The notes beneath the pieces were generated by a model. It made no database searches. It saw only the letters and a list, made by a program, of their open reading frames with translations, and was not told the origin of the DNA. Below, in pieces: positions 1 to 9,678 of a DNA stretch of 54,734 nt. The position numbers and the translations under genes are program-made. The DNA is from Fictibacillus solisalsi (GTDB taxonomy: Bacteria; Bacillota; Bacilli; Bacillales; Fictibacillaceae), in assembly GCF_900103485.1 (NCBI RefSeq), contig NZ_FNHW01000008.1, positions 1 to 54,734 of the forward strand, read 5' to 3'. Every line of letters starts with the position of its first letter. The stretch's first letter is position 1.

Positions 1-221
1 GAAACCGACTTTCAAAAAAGAAACAGGCGTTTCTCTTTATTATCCGGTATTAGCTCCGGTTTCCCGGAGTTATCCCCGTCTTACAGGTAGGTTGCCCACG
101 TGTTACTCACCCGTCCGCCGCTAACATCAGAGGAGCAAGCTCCTCATCTGTCCGCTCGACTTGCATGTATTAGGCACGCCGCCAGCGTTCGTCCTGAGCC
201 AGGATCAAACTCTCCAATAAA
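1..221 (-). rRNA. 16S ribosomal RNA, 5' end only
   Basis: On the minus strand the sequence begins at about 221 with the universal 16S 5' segment (GAGAGTTTGATCCTGGCTCA, then AACGCTGGCGGC) and runs off the window at position 1, so only the first roughly 220 nt are present. The V1 region and the conserved stretch around the 8F primer site are visible. It is the first gene of an rRNA operon transcribed leftwards, preceded by tandem promoters and a boxA. The exact mature 5' end is set by analogy with Bacillus. Confidence 0.97.
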
Positions 222-306
222 GTGTTTGATATAGCTCATAAAAATTTGTTTCAAATAAGAAATTGATGGAATTGTAAAATCCCTGACTTACCTGGCTTTT
301 GTTTGG

Positions 307-319
307 TTTTCAAAGAACA
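307..319 (-). promoter_or_regulatory. rRNA leader boxA antitermination element
   Basis: The minus strand reads TGTTCTTTGAAAA, the form of boxA found in Bacillus rRNA leaders, between promoter P2 and the 16S 5' end. In this family boxA recruits NusB/NusE to protect rRNA transcription from premature termination. Confidence 0.8.
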
Positions 320-377
320 TTTTGTCGAACAACTTCGTTGTTAAAGTCATTCGCCGTCGCTCATTGGCGACTTTATT

Positions 378-406
378 ATCATATCATGTCGTTCAAGGCT
401 TGTCAA
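378..406 (-). promoter_or_regulatory. rrn promoter P2 (sigma-A)
   Basis: Minus strand: -35 TTGACA at 401-406, 17-bp spacer, -10 TATGAT at 378-383. This is the promoter proximal to 16S; the transcript would start near 371 and give a leader of about 150 nt. Confidence 0.85.
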
Positions 407-478
407 CAATCTTTTTAAAAAGTTTTTTTAAATCATTTTGTTGATGCTTTTCAGCAAAGCGCCTCAGCGACGAATACT

Positions 479-507
479 AATATACCACCTATTTAAATCA
501 CTTGCAA
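479..507 (-). promoter_or_regulatory. rrn promoter P1 (sigma-A)
   Basis: Minus strand: -35 TTGCAA at 502-507, 17-bp spacer, -10 TATATT at 479-484, about 100 bp upstream of P2. Tandem promoters are the usual arrangement for Bacillus rRNA operons. Confidence 0.75.
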
Positions 508-548
508 TACCTTTTTAGAAAAAAGTTTGGTTTTCTTTTTAAGCAAAG

Positions 549-584
549 AAAAAACAGCCCGCAAGTCCTTGCAGGCTGTTTTGA
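549..584 (-). terminator. Rho-independent terminator after lysS
   Basis: A hairpin with arms AACAGCC / GGCTGTT is followed on the minus strand by a T run, 14 bp past the lysS stop. It separates lysS transcription from the rRNA promoters. Confidence 0.9.
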
Positions 585-597
585 TCACGTAGCATTT

Positions 598-2100
<1,503 letters not shown>

Positions 2101-2523
2101 CTATCTTTTGCAGTTTTGTATACTAATGATTTCATATGATATTTTTCCCCCGGGAAGGGAGATATAGATTTTTGAGTTCAACGGTTTGCCAAGAACAGCC
2201 TTGGCTACCGGAGAATCAGAGGCAATCTTGAATTCCCTCGGATCGGCCTCAAAAGGATGTACGATTGTATAGGTCATTTCGTCCTGGAATTCGAGTTCAA
2301 GCAATGTAATGGTGGAACCGATTTCCGCTGTATGGCCGGGCTCTTTCTGGTTTGAAAGAATTCGGGCATGAAGAAGCACATGTTCGAGCTGTTTAATTCT
2401 CTTATCCAAAAATATTCCTTTTTCCTCAATCGTGCATGCTTCCTTTTCATCGATCAAGCTTTTCAGCTCATGTTTAAGCCTCCTGGTGCCTTCATTCGTA
2501 AGCAAAACCATTTCTTGGGTCAT
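2101..2523 (-). CDS. GreA/Rnk-like protein with shortened coiled coil
   Basis: A 140-residue relative of GreA-type elongation factors. An N-terminal helical hairpin (about residues 8-55, beginning LLTNEGTRRLKHELK) is followed by an FKBP-like C-terminal domain (about 65-138, including SPVAKAVLGKPLNSKIYI). The hairpin is about 20 residues shorter than in GreA, and the acidic tip motif needed for transcript cleavage (GD-L-EN-EY-AK type) is absent, so this looks closer to Rnk or another secondary-channel binder than to true GreA. I chose the ATG at 2523 rather than one five codons upstream because GGAGGAG lies between the two at ideal spacing. It lies between dusB and lysS, where B. subtilis has no gene. 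Function unproven. Confidence 0.75.
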   Translation of the reverse strand: MTQEMVLLTNEGTRRLKHELKSLIDEKEACTIEEKGIFLDKRIKQLEHVLLHARILSNQKEPGHTAEIGSTITLLELEFQDEMTYTIVHPFEADPREFKIASDSPVAKAVLGKPLNSKIYISLPGGKISYEIISIQNCKR

Positions 2524-2603
2524 TTGCTTCTCCTCCATATCATTAATAAATAATATCTTGTGAAAACACCAGGAAGCCGGATATTTAGATAATATAAGTG
2601 CAA

Positions 2604-2628
2604 CAAAAGCCAGAAATAGTTCTGGCTG
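2604..2628 (-). terminator. Terminator after dusB
   Basis: Perfect 8-bp stem AGCCAGAA / TTCTGGCT with a 4-nt loop, followed on the minus strand by TTTTGTTG. It closes the pab/fol/dusB operon, although the next two genes run in the same direction. Confidence 0.8.
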
Positions 2629-2646
2629 GTCCTATCAGGGTAGAGA

Positions 2647-3642
2647 TCAGCTAACTTTGTCAGCCGGGGTTGCTTCTACTTCTTCAATATAATCATAAAG
2701 AAGCTTGCTCATTTCTTCCCTTGTTGTTTTTGTATTCACTTCGTTACGGACAGAGCCGGTTTTTGGAAGTCCTTTAAGATACCATGCGGCATGTTTTCGC
2801 ATTTCGCGAACCGCTACATACTCCCCTTTAAGGTCAATCAGGCGATCCATGTGCAGCATGCAGATGTCGATTTTTTCTCTTGGGGTCGGCTCTTCAGGAA
2901 TCTCTCCTGTTTCCAAGAACTTGACAGTACGGTACAACATCCATGGATTACCGAGTGCTCCGCGGCCAATCATCACGCCGTCCACGCCGTACGTTTCAAG
3001 CGCATGCTTTGCATCATACGGTGTTTCAATATCTCCGTTTCCGATGACCGGAATAGAAACACTGTCTTTTACTTGTTTAATGATATCCCAGTTTGCCCTT
3101 CCTTCATACATCTGAACACGGGTACGTCCGTGAACCGCTACTGCGGCACCGCCGGCACGCTCAACCGCCTGTGCATTCTGGACAGCAAAAATGTGGTCCT
3201 CGTCCCAACCGACACGCATTTTAACGGTGACCGGTTTTTGTACCGCATCAACAGTGGCCGCCACCATCTCGTAGATTTTATCCGGATCCAGCAGCCATCT
3301 TGCTCCGGCATCACACTTTGTAATCTTAGGAACAGGGCATCCCATATTGATATCTATAATATCGGCATTTGTGTTCTTGTCTACATACTTTGCAGCGGCA
3401 ACAAGCGATTCCCGCTCTCCCCCAAAAATTTGAAGGCTTAACGGTTTTTCCCGTTCATCGACATAGAGCATCTTCAAAGATTTTTCGTTTTCATGCAGAA
3501 TTCCTTTGTCGCTGACCATTTCGGCACAAACAAGTCCCGCGCCAAAATCCTTTGCGATCAGACGGAAAGCCGGATTGCAGACACCTGCCATTGGAGCAAG
3601 CACCACCGGGTTTTTCAGCTTAATTCCGCCGATTTCTAACAC
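2647..3642 (-). CDS. dusB: tRNA-dihydrouridine synthase B
   Basis: FMN enzyme that reduces specific uridines in tRNA to dihydrouridine with NADPH. Family signatures are clear: the N-terminal LKNPVVLAPMAGV flavin-binding strand, NMGCPVPKI near residue 100 followed by the catalytic cysteine in the KCDAGARW segment, VTVKMRVGWD, and GVMIGRGALGNPW for phosphate binding. The length is 331 residues from the GTG at 3642. An in-frame GTG three codons upstream is less likely, because GAGGTGAT overlaps it and sits about 8 nt before 3642. It follows yazB by 5 bp and is the last gene of the folate operon, as in B. subtilis (yacF). Confidence 0.95.
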   Translation of the reverse strand: MLEIGGIKLKNPVVLAPMAGVCNPAFRLIAKDFGAGLVCAEMVSDKGILHENEKSLKMLYVDEREKPLSLQIFGGERESLVAAAKYVDKNTNADIIDINMGCPVPKITKCDAGARWLLDPDKIYEMVAATVDAVQKPVTVKMRVGWDEDHIFAVQNAQAVERAGGAAVAVHGRTRVQMYEGRANWDIIKQVKDSVSIPVIGNGDIETPYDAKHALETYGVDGVMIGRGALGNPWMLYRTVKFLETGEIPEEPTPREKIDICMLHMDRLIDLKGEYVAVREMRKHAAWYLKGLPKTGSVRNEVNTKTTREEMSKLLYDYIEEVEATPADKVS

Positions 3643-3647
3643 GTATA

Positions 3648-3872
3648 TCACCTCACTTCATCTCGAACATAGTCTTGCGTTAATTCATCTATAGAAACTT
3701 GAAAGATTGCAGCAATCTTTGTGATCAATTCTTCCTTTGGCTTCCGGTTTCCGCGCTCAATTTCTCCAAGTATGGAAACGGAAATACCCAATTCCCGCGC
3801 AAGGCCCTCCTGTGTAAAGCCCTTTAACTTTCGAAAGGCCCGGATTCTTCTGCCCCACTTTTCTTCTTCCAT
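3648..3872 (-). CDS. yazB: Small XRE-family HTH protein
   Basis: A 74-residue protein that is almost entirely one Cro/C1-type helix-turn-helix: RRIRAFRKLKGFTQEGLARE, then GISVSILGEIERG, then LITKIAAIFQVSIDEL. It overlaps the 3' end of folK by 49 bp, an overlap also seen in the B. subtilis folate operon. An AAGGTG site precedes the start. It is presumed to bind DNA, but no target is known; it may regulate the operon it sits in. No effector domain is visible. Confidence 0.85.
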   Translation of the reverse strand: MEEEKWGRRIRAFRKLKGFTQEGLARELGISVSILGEIERGNRKPKEELITKIAAIFQVSIDELTQDYVRDEVR

Positions 3873-4354
3873 CTGTGTACACCTTCTTTATTCTGCAGCT
3901 GTTTGAAGAGAACCCCAAGCGGTACTTCCTCTGTACCGGGGTATGTGAGATCTGGAGCAATCTCAAGCAACGGAATCAGTACAAAAGCACGTTCCAGCAT
4001 ACGTGGATGCGGAATGTGCAATGTGTCTGAATGTATACGTTCACTATTATACAACAAAATGTCAAGGTCAATGGTTCTTGGTCCCCATCTGATTTTCCTG
4101 ATTCTTTCCAGTTTGTTTTCAATTTTCTGGGTAATGCTCAACAGTTCTTCTGCTGAGAGGCCTGTTTGCAGCCGAGCCGCTATATTCAGGAAAGGAGGCT
4201 GATCGGTATAGCCTACAGGGTCTGTCTCATACAGAGCCGAAACAACATTGACTTCGATGTCCGGATGGTTCTCCAGTTCTTGTACCGCCTGACGGATGTA
4301 TTCCTCGCGGTTGCCAAGATTGGAACCGAGTGAAAGATAGACGATGTTCTTCAT
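3824..4354 (-). CDS. folK: 6-hydroxymethyl-7,8-dihydropterin pyrophosphokinase (HPPK)
   Basis: Transfers pyrophosphate from ATP to 6-hydroxymethyl-dihydropterin, the step before dihydropteroate synthase. At 176 residues it has the family motifs LSLGSNLGNRE at the N terminus, RWGPRTIDLDILLY near residue 91 (the two Mg-binding aspartates) and IPHPRMLERAFVLIPLLEI. The last 20 or so residues are polar and fall in the overlap with yazB. Its start overlaps the folB stop by 4 bp (ATGA), implying translational coupling. Confidence 0.96.
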   Translation of the reverse strand: MKNIVYLSLGSNLGNREEYIRQAVQELENHPDIEVNVVSALYETDPVGYTDQPPFLNIAARLQTGLSAEELLSITQKIENKLERIRKIRWGPRTIDLDILLYNSERIHSDTLHIPHPRMLERAFVLIPLLEIAPDLTYPGTEEVPLGVLFKQLQNKEGVHRWKKKSGAEESGPFES

Positions 4355-4713
4355 GCTCTGCCCCTCGTTATCTCAATGGCGACCGAATCATAATGGCCCG
4401 GAATGGGCGGATCGGGTTTGACCACTTTTACGGTACATTGCTGAACAAGCGGATAACTGGAAAGAAGGGTAGCCGCGATACTTTCAGTCACCGTTTCCAC
4501 AAGCTTTTTCGGTTCGCCTTCCACGATCTCCTTCACAGTTGCATAAACATCGCCATAGTTGACGGTGTGTTCCAGATCATCGGTTGTTCCGGCAGATTGA
4601 AGATCCAGCTCCAGGATCAGATCCACCTTAAACCGCTGCCCCAGCTTGTTTTCTTCCGGAAAAACACCGTGATACCCATAAAAAGAAAGACCGTTCATAT
4701 ATATTTTATCCAA
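4351..4713 (-). CDS. folB: Dihydroneopterin aldolase
   Basis: Converts 7,8-dihydroneopterin to 6-hydroxymethyl-dihydropterin and glycolaldehyde. The 120-residue protein shows LSFYGYHGVFPEENKLGQRF near the N terminus, a TVTESIAATLL helix, and a C-terminal VKVVKPDPPIPGHYDSVAIEI strand containing the conserved lysine. The family forms octamers. It overlaps folP by 8 bp and folK by 4 bp, so the three folate genes are tightly coupled. Confidence 0.96.
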   Translation of the reverse strand: MDKIYMNGLSFYGYHGVFPEENKLGQRFKVDLILELDLQSAGTTDDLEHTVNYGDVYATVKEIVEGEPKKLVETVTESIAATLLSSYPLVQQCTVKVVKPDPPIPGHYDSVAIEITRGRA

Positions 4714-5569
4714 GTGGACTCATCCCTTTTCCAAGCATGGCATCCATCATCTTGGCCATGCGGCTCATTTCTTTAACATCATGAACCCGGACGATGGAAC
4801 AGCCCCGCTCAATCCCCAGACAAACCGTGGCGCCTGTTCCTTCCATCCGCTCATTGACAGGAAGGTCGAGCGCGTTGCCAATCATAGACTTTCTGGACGT
4901 GGCGAGAAGGACCGGATACCCCATTTCCACAATCTGATTCAGATTACGCATGGTCTCGAGGTTTTGTTCATAGGTTTTGGCAAAACCAATTCCCGGGTCC
5001 AAAATAATATTCTCCGGCCTGACGCCTTCTTTGACACAGATGGCAATACTCTTATTTAAGTCAGCAATGATGTCGGGCATCAGCTCATCGTAATCACGGT
5101 CGGGCCGGTTATGCATCAGGATGATCGGAACATTAAGGCGAGCCGCGGTGGCCGCCATCTTGTCATCCGCCTTTGCTGCCCACACATCATTAATAATATG
5201 GGCTCCCGCCAGAATCGCCTTCTCCGCCACCTCCGCTTTATAGGTATCAATGGATAAAGGAACCTGAACCGCCCGAGAGACCGCTTCAATCACAGGAATG
5301 ACGCGGCGCAATTCTTCTTCCGCCTCTATCTTTTCACCGCCAGGGCGGGTTGATTCTCCACCGATATCAATAATGTCCGCCCCGTCAGCTACCATTTGCC
5401 GGGCGTGTTGTATGGCTGTTTCGATTGAGTTGAATTTTCCCCCGTCAGAAAATGAATCAGGAGTCACATTCAAAATCCCCATCACATGCGTCTTTTTTGA
5501 AAGATCAAGTGTATACGGGCCGCAGGAAATGAGATGGTTAGAACTCTTTGTTGTGATAGCTTGTCCCAT
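4706..5569 (-). CDS. folP: Dihydropteroate synthase
   Basis: Joins p-aminobenzoate to hydroxymethyl-dihydropterin pyrophosphate to make dihydropteroate; the sulfonamide target (sul in B. subtilis). The TIM-barrel motifs appear in order: MGILNVTPDSFSDGG (near residue 31), DIGGESTRPGG (near 70), HIINDVWA, ILDPGIGFAKT (near 193), LLATSRKSMIG (near 220) and IVRVHDV near the C terminus. Its 287 residues are the normal length. It stands 14 bp downstream of pabC, which completes PABA synthesis, so substrate maker and user are co-transcribed. Confidence 0.97.
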   Translation of the reverse strand: MGQAITTKSSNHLISCGPYTLDLSKKTHVMGILNVTPDSFSDGGKFNSIETAIQHARQMVADGADIIDIGGESTRPGGEKIEAEEELRRVIPVIEAVSRAVQVPLSIDTYKAEVAEKAILAGAHIINDVWAAKADDKMAATAARLNVPIILMHNRPDRDYDELMPDIIADLNKSIAICVKEGVRPENIILDPGIGFAKTYEQNLETMRNLNQIVEMGYPVLLATSRKSMIGNALDLPVNERMEGTGATVCLGIERGCSIVRVHDVKEMSRMAKMMDAMLGKGMSPLG

Positions 5570-5583
5570 TATAGGCTCCCCCT

Positions 5584-6444
5584 TTATGCTAATTCATCAA
5601 TACTCCATAATTCCTTACTGCATGAATGGTATAAAAACAATAACGAATGCAACACCTTCCCACCGGCACCCGGAAAGTCTTTTCCTTCAAATCTTTTAAC
5701 CGGCACCATTTCCTGAATGGAGTTGGTGAGAAAAATTTCGTCAGCCCGAAGCAAATCCTGCGGCGTGTAGAACCCTTCCACTGCTTCCATATCAAGCTTG
5801 GCAGCCGCCGCCATAATAAATTGCCGTGTAATGCCGTTCAAGATGCCGGTGCCGATCGAAGGAGTGAAGAGCTTTCCATCCTTAACCCAGAATACATTGG
5901 AGACCGTCCCCTCACTGGCAAACCCATCCTCTGTTAAAAAAAGCCCTTCCTGTTCAGCCGGCCTTTTCAGCTCCCTTTTTCCAAGAATGCTGTTCAGATA
6001 GTGATGGGATTTCAAGCGGATCCTGCCTTCCGGTGTATTTCTTCGCGTCTGCAGAACCATCAGCTCTTTTTCGATAAATGGCCCTTGTTCAGGAAGCGGT
6101 TTCCCATAAATGATAATGGTCGGTTTTTGGTAAGGCTCCGTTTGAAGCCCGATTTCACCGATTCCCGCCGAGATATTGAATCGTATATAGGCATTCTTCC
6201 ATTTATTACGCCTCATCAACCGCTTTGTTTCCATCCAGGCCGCCGAGCTGTCCACCTCATATTTGATGTTAAGCTCGACAAGTGCCTGCTGGAGACGGTT
6301 CATATGGTTTTCCCACAGAAACGGATGTCCATTATAAACCCGGACGGTTTCAAAAGCTCCAAGCCCATACATATATCCGTGGTCAAATGGAGAGATTGAT
6401 GCTTCATTTTTACTTACAAGTTTTCCATCTATTAAGAGGTACAT
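5584..6444 (-). CDS. pabC: 4-amino-4-deoxychorismate lyase
   Basis: PLP-dependent fold-type IV enzyme that releases pyruvate from aminodeoxychorismate to give p-aminobenzoate. At 286 residues it begins [27 protein letters not shown], typical of the branched-chain aminotransferase-like class. The PLP lysine is probably the one in [30 protein letters not shown] near residue 178 is the cofactor-phosphate segment. D-amino-acid transaminases share the fold, but the pab operon position decides the call. Its start overlaps pabA by 13 bp. Confidence 0.93.
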   Translation of the reverse strand: MYLLIDGKLVSKNEASISPFDHGYMYGLGAFETVRVYNGHPFLWENHMNRLQQALVELNIKYEVDSSAAWMETKRLMRRNKWKNAYIRFNISAGIGEIGLQTEPYQKPTIIIYGKPLPEQGPFIEKELMVLQTRRNTPEGRIRLKSHHYLNSILGKRELKRPAEQEGLFLTEDGFASEGTVSNVFWVKDGKLFTPSIGTGILNGITRQFIMAAAAKLDMEAVEGFYTPQDLLRADEIFLTNSIQEMVPVKRFEGKDFPGAGGKVLHSLLFLYHSCSKELWSIDELA

Positions 6445-7028
6445 ACCTTGTTCCCTTTATTTTTGTATTGATCGATAAAATTACGGAGCAGCTGCTTGCC
6501 CGCTCCTGTCATAATGGATTCGGGATGAAACTGTACGCCTTCCACCGGCAGGGTTTTATGCCTGATGGCCATGATTTCATCTTCAGCCGTCCATGCCGAA
6601 ATATCAAAACAGTCAGGAAGCGTTTCTTTTTTTACGGTAAGGGAGTGATACCTTGTTGCAGTAAACCCGTTCTCCACACCACTGAAAATTGTATGGTCAT
6701 CATGATGGATCGCAGACGTTTTACCATGCATCAAACGCTCCGATCGGATCACGTCTCCTCCGAACACCTGTGCAATGGACTGATGGCCAAGACAAACACC
6801 GAATATAGGAATTTCCCCTGAAAACCGCTTGATGACATCCATGCTGACACCTGCTTCATTCGGAGAGCAAGGGCCAGGCGAAATCATCAGGTAATCCGGC
6901 TTAAGAGCTTCAATCTCTTCAAGCGTAATTTCATCGTTTCTCTTGACTACCAATTCTTCTCCAAGCTCACCCAAATACTGCACCAGGTTGTACGTGAATG
7001 AATCATAATTATCGATCATTAAAATCAT
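6432..7028 (-). CDS. pabA: Glutamine amidotransferase subunit for PABA and tryptophan synthesis
   Basis: Class I glutaminase that supplies ammonia to PabB and, in Bacillus, also to anthranilate synthase (hence the alias trpG). In 198 residues it shows [13 protein letters not shown], the nucleophile motif [15 protein letters not shown] (Cys near 79) and the GVQFHPESI triad segment. The ribosome binding site GAGGAGG is embedded in a run of (G/T)AG triplets resembling a TRAP site, consistent with tryptophan-responsive translational control as known in B. subtilis. It lies 26 bp after pabB. Confidence 0.96.
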   Translation of the reverse strand: MILMIDNYDSFTYNLVQYLGELGEELVVKRNDEITLEEIEALKPDYLMISPGPCSPNEAGVSMDVIKRFSGEIPIFGVCLGHQSIAQVFGGDVIRSERLMHGKTSAIHHDDHTIFSGVENGFTATRYHSLTVKKETLPDCFDISAWTAEDEIMAIRHKTLPVEGVQFHPESIMTGAGKQLLRNFIDQYKNKGNKVCTS

Positions 7029-7030
7029 TT

Positions 7031-7062
7031 CTCATCTTCCTCCTCTAAGCTCTGCTAAACTA
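7031..7062 (-). promoter_or_regulatory. Probable TRAP (MtrB) binding site over the pabA ribosome binding site
   Basis: Read on the minus strand, TAG, TAG, GAG, TAG, GAG occur at an exact 5-nt period (7060, 7055, 7050, 7045, 7040). An AAG (7036) and a GAG (7031) follow. The run covers the end of pabB and the whole pabA Shine-Dalgarno. TRAP binds (G/U)AG triplets spaced by 2-3 nt and is known to block pabA/trpG translation in B. subtilis. There are six good triplets plus one AAG, fewer than the usual nine to eleven, and mtrB is not in this window. Confidence 0.6.
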
Positions 7063-8491
7063 ATTCATAACTTTTTTCTTCGCTTAATTCCTTTGCCCGC
7101 CATAGTGCAGCTGCTTTTTTCAACGACTCTTTATATTCCGCTTTGGGATCGGAGTCAATGACAATGCCGGCTCCAGCCTGGACATGGGCCATACCGTCCT
7201 TGCAGACCATCGTCCGGATCGCGATGTTCAATTCTGCATCTCCATCAAATCCAATCCATCCGATAGAGCCAGTATATACCCCTCGCCGCACAGGCTCAAG
7301 TTCTTCAATGATTTCCATCGTTCTGATTTTTGGGGCACCAGTGATGGTCCCCCCCGGAAAGGTTGCTGCAATGAGATCAAATGCATCACATTCCTTGCGC
7401 AGCTTGCCTTTTACATTGGAAACAATATGCATGACATGCGAGTACTTTTCAATGGTCATGAACTCATCCACTTCAACACTGCCATATTCGCTTACTTTCC
7501 CAAGGTCGTTTCGTTCCAGATCGACGAGCATCACATGTTCCGCGCGTTCCTTTTCATTTTCGATCAATGTCATCGCCAGTCGGCGGTCCTCTTCTTCCGT
7601 TTTACCTCTTGAGCGGGTTCCTGCTATCGGGCGGGTGCTGATCTGATCTCCCCTTTTTTTGACCAGCAGTTCCGGTGAACCGCTCACCAGCTGAAAGTCC
7701 GGTGTATGAAGATATCCCATGTAAGGAGAGGGATTGAAACGGCGAAGCTCTTCATATATTTCAAAAGGCTGCGACATTAATGGCTTGGACTGCCGCACGG
7801 AAAGGTTGACCTGAAACACATCTCCAGCAGCAATATATTCCTTTACCGTTTTAACAGCCTCCACAAAACGTTCCTCCGACATCGAGACCGATTCCTGCAG
7901 AAACGGAAAATGAACTTTTTCCAACGCAGTTCTTTGCTCTGGCTGTTGCCGCGCACTCCATAGCTGCACATATTGCTTCAATCTAAGTTCCGCGCTGGTT
8001 CGGTCCTTTTCCTCGAAATGAACCATAATAAAAAGCTGTTCCTTTTCGTGGTCATAAACAAACACATCGTCAAATACGAGAAGCAAAACATCAGGCAGAT
8101 TCAAATCATCCTCTGCCAGTTCCGGAAGCTTTTCGATTTCACGCGCAACATCATAACTGAAATATCCGATGGCGCCTCCTTTAAAATCAGGAAGGCCGGG
8201 AACGGCTGCAGTATGAAAAGAGGATAGCCATTCTTTTATGATAGGCAGCATATTGCCTTTCTTTGTGACTGTTTTCCCCTTATGCATGATGTTCACCTTG
8301 TTGTTTTTCCCTGAAATAAAAGCCACAGGCGACACCCCCGCGATGCTGTATCTTCCGCTTCGCCCGCTTTCGAGAAACACGTGATGTGGTTCTTTTGCCG
8401 AAAGAGCTTTATACCGTTTAAACCACTCATTTTTCGGCATGGCCAGCGTCTCAAAAATAACGTGACGATCTGACTTGTTTAAGTTTGGCAC
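7055..8491 (-). CDS. pabB: Aminodeoxychorismate synthase component I
   Basis: Converts chorismate plus ammonia to 4-amino-4-deoxychorismate with PabA. The N-terminal third is the anthranilate-synthase-like domain; the C-terminal chorismate-binding domain contains VFQVNLSVRQS, TRPIAGTRSRGKTEEED, AEHVMLVDLERNDLGKV, TFPGGTITGAPKIR and GAGIVIDSDPKAEY. I place the start at the GTG at 8491 (478 residues) because AGGAG lies about 10 nt upstream; the open frame extends 18 codons further with no ribosome site. First gene of the PABA/folate operon, just after the cysK terminator. TrpE is the main alternative, but the neighbours favour PabB. Confidence 0.94.
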   Translation of the reverse strand: MPNLNKSDRHVIFETLAMPKNEWFKRYKALSAKEPHHVFLESGRSGRYSIAGVSPVAFISGKNNKVNIMHKGKTVTKKGNMLPIIKEWLSSFHTAAVPGLPDFKGGAIGYFSYDVAREIEKLPELAEDDLNLPDVLLLVFDDVFVYDHEKEQLFIMVHFEEKDRTSAELRLKQYVQLWSARQQPEQRTALEKVHFPFLQESVSMSEERFVEAVKTVKEYIAAGDVFQVNLSVRQSKPLMSQPFEIYEELRRFNPSPYMGYLHTPDFQLVSGSPELLVKKRGDQISTRPIAGTRSRGKTEEEDRRLAMTLIENEKERAEHVMLVDLERNDLGKVSEYGSVEVDEFMTIEKYSHVMHIVSNVKGKLRKECDAFDLIAATFPGGTITGAPKIRTMEIIEELEPVRRGVYTGSIGWIGFDGDAELNIAIRTMVCKDGMAHVQAGAGIVIDSDPKAEYKESLKKAAALWRAKELSEEKSYELV

Positions 8492-8600
8492 ACCCTTCAC
8501 TCTCCTGATCTTTCTTATGGATACTATTGTAACTGATGATGTCACGAAAGTGGTGATAAAAATCCTGCAATTTTTTGGGAACCCAGCGGAAAATTACTCA

Positions 8601-8628
8601 CAAAAAAAGCCGACAACATGTCGGCTTT
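8601..8628 (-). terminator. Terminator after cysK
   Basis: Stem AAAGCCGACA / TGTCGGCTTT followed by a T run on the minus strand, immediately after the cysK stop. It separates cysK from the folate operon. Confidence 0.92.
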
Positions 8629-8636
8629 CACGTGAT

Positions 8637-9569
8637 TTACTCTGCTTCGTCAAATTGGTACAAAGGTGTGCTGAGATAACGTTCGCCGTTACTCGGAATA
8701 ATAGCGAGCACTTTTTTGCCCTTGCCAAGCTTTTTCGCCGCTTTAAGAGCGGCTGCAATTGCTGCACCAGAAGAAATTCCTCCGAGGATCCCTTCTTCCC
8801 TGGCGGCACGGCGCGCATATTCAAACGCTTCATCATTGGTAATTTGGAGAACTTCATCATACACGGAAGTATTTAGCGTATCCGGTACAAATCCGGCACC
8901 GATTCCCTGAATTTTATGCGGCCCAGGCTTTCCGCCTGATAGGACAGGTGAATCCGTTGGTTCCACAGCATAAAGCTTGATCTCAGGGAATGACTCCTTT
9001 AAGACCTCGCCGGCACCCGTAATCGTTCCGCCGGTTCCAATTCCTGAAACAAAACCGTCAAGACCATCCGGGAATTGAGCAACAATCTCTTTCCCTGTTG
9101 TCTTGCGGTGGATTTCCGGATTCGCCTGGTTTTTAAACTGCTGAGCCAAAAAGTACCCGTTTTCCTGGGATAACGCCTCTGCCTTACGGATGGCTCCTCC
9201 CATTCCTTCAGCTCCCGGAGTCAGAACCAGCTCAGCTCCAAAAGCGCGAAGAAGGTTTCTGCGTTCCATACTCATTGTATCCGGCATAACAATTACCGCT
9301 TTATATCCTTTTGCAGCCGCCACCATGGCAAGACCAATTCCCGTATTGCCGCTTGTTGGTTCAATCAATGTATCGCCAGGCTTTAAGGCGCCTTCTTCTT
9401 CTGCTTTTTCAATCATAGCGAGAGCAATTCGGTCTTTTACACTGCTTCCCGGATTCATGAATTCCAGCTTCAGATAAACGTCTGCAGCCTCTTCATCTGC
9501 CAAACGGTTCAGTTTGACAACCGGTGTTTCCCCGATTAGTTCTGTAATTGAATTTGCTATTCTTGCCAA
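8637..9569 (-). CDS. cysK: Cysteine synthase (O-acetylserine thiol-lyase)
   Basis: PLP enzyme making cysteine from O-acetylserine and sulfide. The motifs are those of Cys[16 protein letters not shown] with the Schiff-base lysine (near residue 42), [33 protein letters not shown] (phosphate loop) and [13 protein letters not shown]. The likely start is the TTG at 9569, which places AGGAG 10 nt upstream and gives a protein beginning [13 protein letters not shown], like its orthologues (310 residues). The GTG three codons upstream touches the AGGAG and cannot use it. It has its own promoter and terminator, so it is a single-gene unit. Confidence 0.95.
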   Translation of the reverse strand: MARIANSITELIGETPVVKLNRLADEEAADVYLKLEFMNPGSSVKDRIALAMIEKAEEEGALKPGDTLIEPTSGNTGIGLAMVAAAKGYKAVIVMPDTMSMERRNLLRAFGAELVLTPGAEGMGGAIRKAEALSQENGYFLAQQFKNQANPEIHRKTTGKEIVAQFPDGLDGFVSGIGTGGTITGAGEVLKESFPEIKLYAVEPTDSPVLSGGKPGPHKIQGIGAGFVPDTLNTSVYDEVLQITNDEAFEYARRAAREEGILGGISSGAAIAAALKAAKKLGKGKKVLAIIPSNGERYLSTPLYQFDEAE

Positions 9570-9613
9570 CTTAATCACGCTCCTAAATAATCCCGAGTAA
9601 TTTCATTGGATTA

Positions 9614-9643
9614 AGTTTACCAATAATACGAATCGTCTGTCAA
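9614..9643 (-). promoter_or_regulatory. cysK promoter (sigma-A)
   Basis: Minus strand: -35 TTGACA (9638-9643), 18-bp spacer ending in TGG, -10 TAAACT (9614-9619), i.e. with an extended -10 TGn. In B. subtilis cysK is under CymR control; I could not identify a CymR box with confidence. Confidence 0.65.
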
Positions 9644-9678
9644 TTCTTCTGCCCATCTTTAGACCTACAAATTTCGAA

